From: Salinimonas profundi
Lineage (GTDB): Bacteria; Pseudomonadota; Gammaproteobacteria; Enterobacterales; Alteromonadaceae
Length of the DNA stretch: 64,000 nucleotides
Assembly: GCF_014750655.1 (NCBI RefSeq)
Contig: NZ_JABBXD010000003.1
Coordinates: 248,001-312,000, forward strand
Reading direction: 5' to 3'
Under the pieces are notes generated by a model that worked only from the letters and a program-made list of their open reading frames with translations, made no database searches and was not told where the DNA came from. Positions 62,835 to 64,000 of the stretch are shown here, one piece after another. The translations under genes were made by a program, and so were the position numbers. The number at the start of each line of letters is the position of its first letter. Position 1 is the stretch's first letter.

Positions 62835-63884
62835 ATGACAAAAAATTATCTTCTCTTTGCTTCGTTGTCATATGGATATTCAATAATGAGACCTCTTCAG
62901 GAGGAGATTAGAAAGCGGGGCGATAATGTTGCATGGTATCTGGAACCCGGATGTCCCGACTTATTGACGGAAGACGAACTCAGGCTTACGACATTTGAAC
63001 AGGTTGCTGAATTTGATGCATGTGCAACCTTTACGCCCGGTAATGTTATATATCCCTGGTTTCCGGGAATTCATGTTCAGCTATTTCATGGTTACCCTAT
63101 AAGTAAACGTGGAGAGAAGAGCAGGTCAACCGATGATCACTTTGCTGTTAGGGGATGGTTTGATATGTATTGTACCCAAGGCTCTAGCAGTACTGAGTAC
63201 TTTAAGGAACTGTCAAAAAAACATGGTTTCTTTAAAGTTTATGAAACAGGCTGGAGCAAAGTAGATCCTTACTTCGAACACTACGAACTTGAGAAGAACC
63301 ACAAGCCGACCGTATTGTATGGAACGACCTTCACCAAAGGTATTTCATCTGCTCCTGTACTTGTTGATACGATAGGAGCATTAGTTGAGGAAAAGGACTG
63401 GAACTGGATTCTCACTTTCCATCCAAAAATTAAAGACCAGTCATTATTAAACAAATATAGGGCTCTGGCTCAGGAGCATGAGAATGTTAAGTTTGTTGAT
63501 AATGTAAGACTCAAAGATTTTCAAAATGCTGATGTCATGTTAAGCGATAGCTCATCCATCATTCTTGAATTCATGCTGATGGACAAGCCAGTAGTAACAT
63601 TAAGGAATACCACGCCTGGTTCGCACCTTATAAATGTCGATTCACCTGATGAAATACGAAGCGCACTTGAAACAGCCATGACAAGACCTGATGCCTTAAT
63701 GAATAAGGTGAAACACTTTGCCGAAAAGCATGAAGCGCACAGAGACGGTAATAATTGTGAAAGGATTTTGGAGGCAGTAGATGACTTCATTACTAACTAT
63801 AAGGGCAGGCTAAAAGCCAAACCGATGAACTTACTGCGCAAGTTTAAGCTTAGAAAACGCCTCGGATACTGGAAATTGAACTAA
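62835..63884 (+). CDS. CDP-glycerol glycerophosphotransferase-like protein
   Basis: The 349-residue protein has the TagB/TagF-like glycosyltransferase B fold, with MRPLQEEIRKRGDNVAWYLEP near the start, HVQLFHGYPISKRGEKSR, PTVLYGTTFTKGISSAPVLVD, FHPKIKDQSLLNKYRALAQE, and DVMLSDSSSIILEFMLMDKPVVTLRNTTPG. These match the active-site surroundings of CDP-glycerol:polyglycerophosphate transferases. In a gram-negative marine bacterium it is likely to build a surface glycan or capsule polymer; the exact acceptor is unknown. It lies alone between yrdA and the rRNA promoter, a position where E. coli has no such gene. Confidence 0.85.
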   Translation: MTKNYLLFASLSYGYSIMRPLQEEIRKRGDNVAWYLEPGCPDLLTEDELRLTTFEQVAEFDACATFTPGNVIYPWFPGIHVQLFHGYPISKRGEKSRSTDDHFAVRGWFDMYCTQGSSSTEYFKELSKKHGFFKVYETGWSKVDPYFEHYELEKNHKPTVLYGTTFTKGISSAPVLVDTIGALVEEKDWNWILTFHPKIKDQSLLNKYRALAQEHENVKFVDNVRLKDFQNADVMLSDSSSIILEFMLMDKPVVTLRNTTPGSHLINVDSPDEIRSALETAMTRPDALMNKVKHFAEKHEAHRDGNNCERILEAVDDFITNYKGRLKAKPMNLLRKFKLRKRLGYWKLN

Positions 63885-63929
63885 AAATAAGCAAACAAAC
63901 GCAATATGACAGTTTTTTGAAATTAAGTG

Positions 63930-63957
63930 TTGACGGCGCGGCTCAGATCTCTAGAAT
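63930..63957 (+). promoter_or_regulatory. rRNA operon P1-type promoter at the window end
   Basis: TTGACG (63930-63935), a 16-base spacer and TAGAAT (63952-63957) are followed by a GC-rich discriminator GCGCACC, as in stringently controlled rrn P1 promoters. An A/T-rich stretch upstream (63885-63925) could be an UP element. The yrdA neighbourhood is where E. coli rrnD starts. The 16S gene itself is outside the window. Confidence 0.8.
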
Positions 63958-64000
63958 GCGCACCACTTCGACGGGACAGGCCAACAGGCAGGACAGTCGA

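Overview
The window reads as the replication-origin region of a marine gammaproteobacterium of the Alteromonadales (Alteromonadaceae-like). The evidence is the oriC/mnmG/rsmG/parAB/atpIBEFHAGDC order, the rpmH/dnaA/dnaN/recF/gyrB block, a Spot 42 RNA gene beside polA, and the trkA-rsmB-fmt-def / dprA-smg-tsaC-hemF / aroE-yrdA blocks running up to an rRNA promoter. The genus cannot be fixed from the sequence alone. Almost all of it is vertically inherited core genome. I see no insertion sequence, prophage, CRISPR array or tRNA gene.

Layout. 1-9.7 kb is a small accessory-like stretch: a truncated S9 peptidase, the YicC endoribonuclease, a Fur-box-preceded TonB siderophore receptor, a YceB-like lipoprotein, an NTF2-like secreted protein, an OmpA-family lipoprotein, an HD-GYP phosphodiesterase, an alkyltransferase-like protein, a DTW-domain tRNA-modification protein and an unknown membrane protein. 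9.9-17.0 kb is the complete F1Fo ATP synthase operon, read leftward from a good promoter at 17065-17092. 17.2-21.5 kb holds parB, parA, rsmG and mnmG. 21.65-21.95 kb is oriC, with 16 GATC sites, DnaA boxes and AT-rich 13-mers. 22.0-28.5 kb carries a DUF4097 protein, a dnaC-like helicase loader, a dnaT-like primosomal gene, mioC, mnmE, yajQ, yidC, yidD, rnpA and rpmH. 29.25-29.88 kb is the divergent rpmH/dnaA control region, itself rich in GATC and DnaA-box-like sites. 29.9-36.2 kb is dnaA-dnaN-recF-gyrB. 36.4-45.1 kb has two unknown exported proteins, glyQS, tag, DUF2489, yihI, a methyltransferase, cytochrome c4 and engB. 45.2-48.2 kb has spf (Spot 42), a parS site and polA. 48.6-53.6 kb has elbB, trkH, trkA and rsmB; 53.6-62.7 kb has fmt, def, a LysM protein, dprA, smg, a zinc-finger protein, tsaC, hemF, ompW, a truncated haemoglobin, aroE and yrdA. 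The window ends with a CDP-glycerol-transferase-like gene and an rRNA-operon P1 promoter at 63930-63957.

How the parts fit. The window concentrates initiation and segregation functions: DnaA, the beta clamp, the putative DnaT/DnaC loader pair, oriC, ParA/ParB and three near-perfect parS sites (two inside recF, one beside polA). It also holds growth-linked genes (ATP synthase, rpmH, the rrn promoter). The observations most worth follow-up are dnaT-dnaC next to oriC, the parS sites doubling as recF codons, two further clusters of GATC and DnaA boxes (rpmH/dnaA and upstream of polA), a shortened Spot 42 followed by a possible second small RNA, a perfect FNR site before ompW, and a 13-bp GATC-containing element shared by the rpmH and rrn promoters. 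I found no clear new defence or metabolic system.
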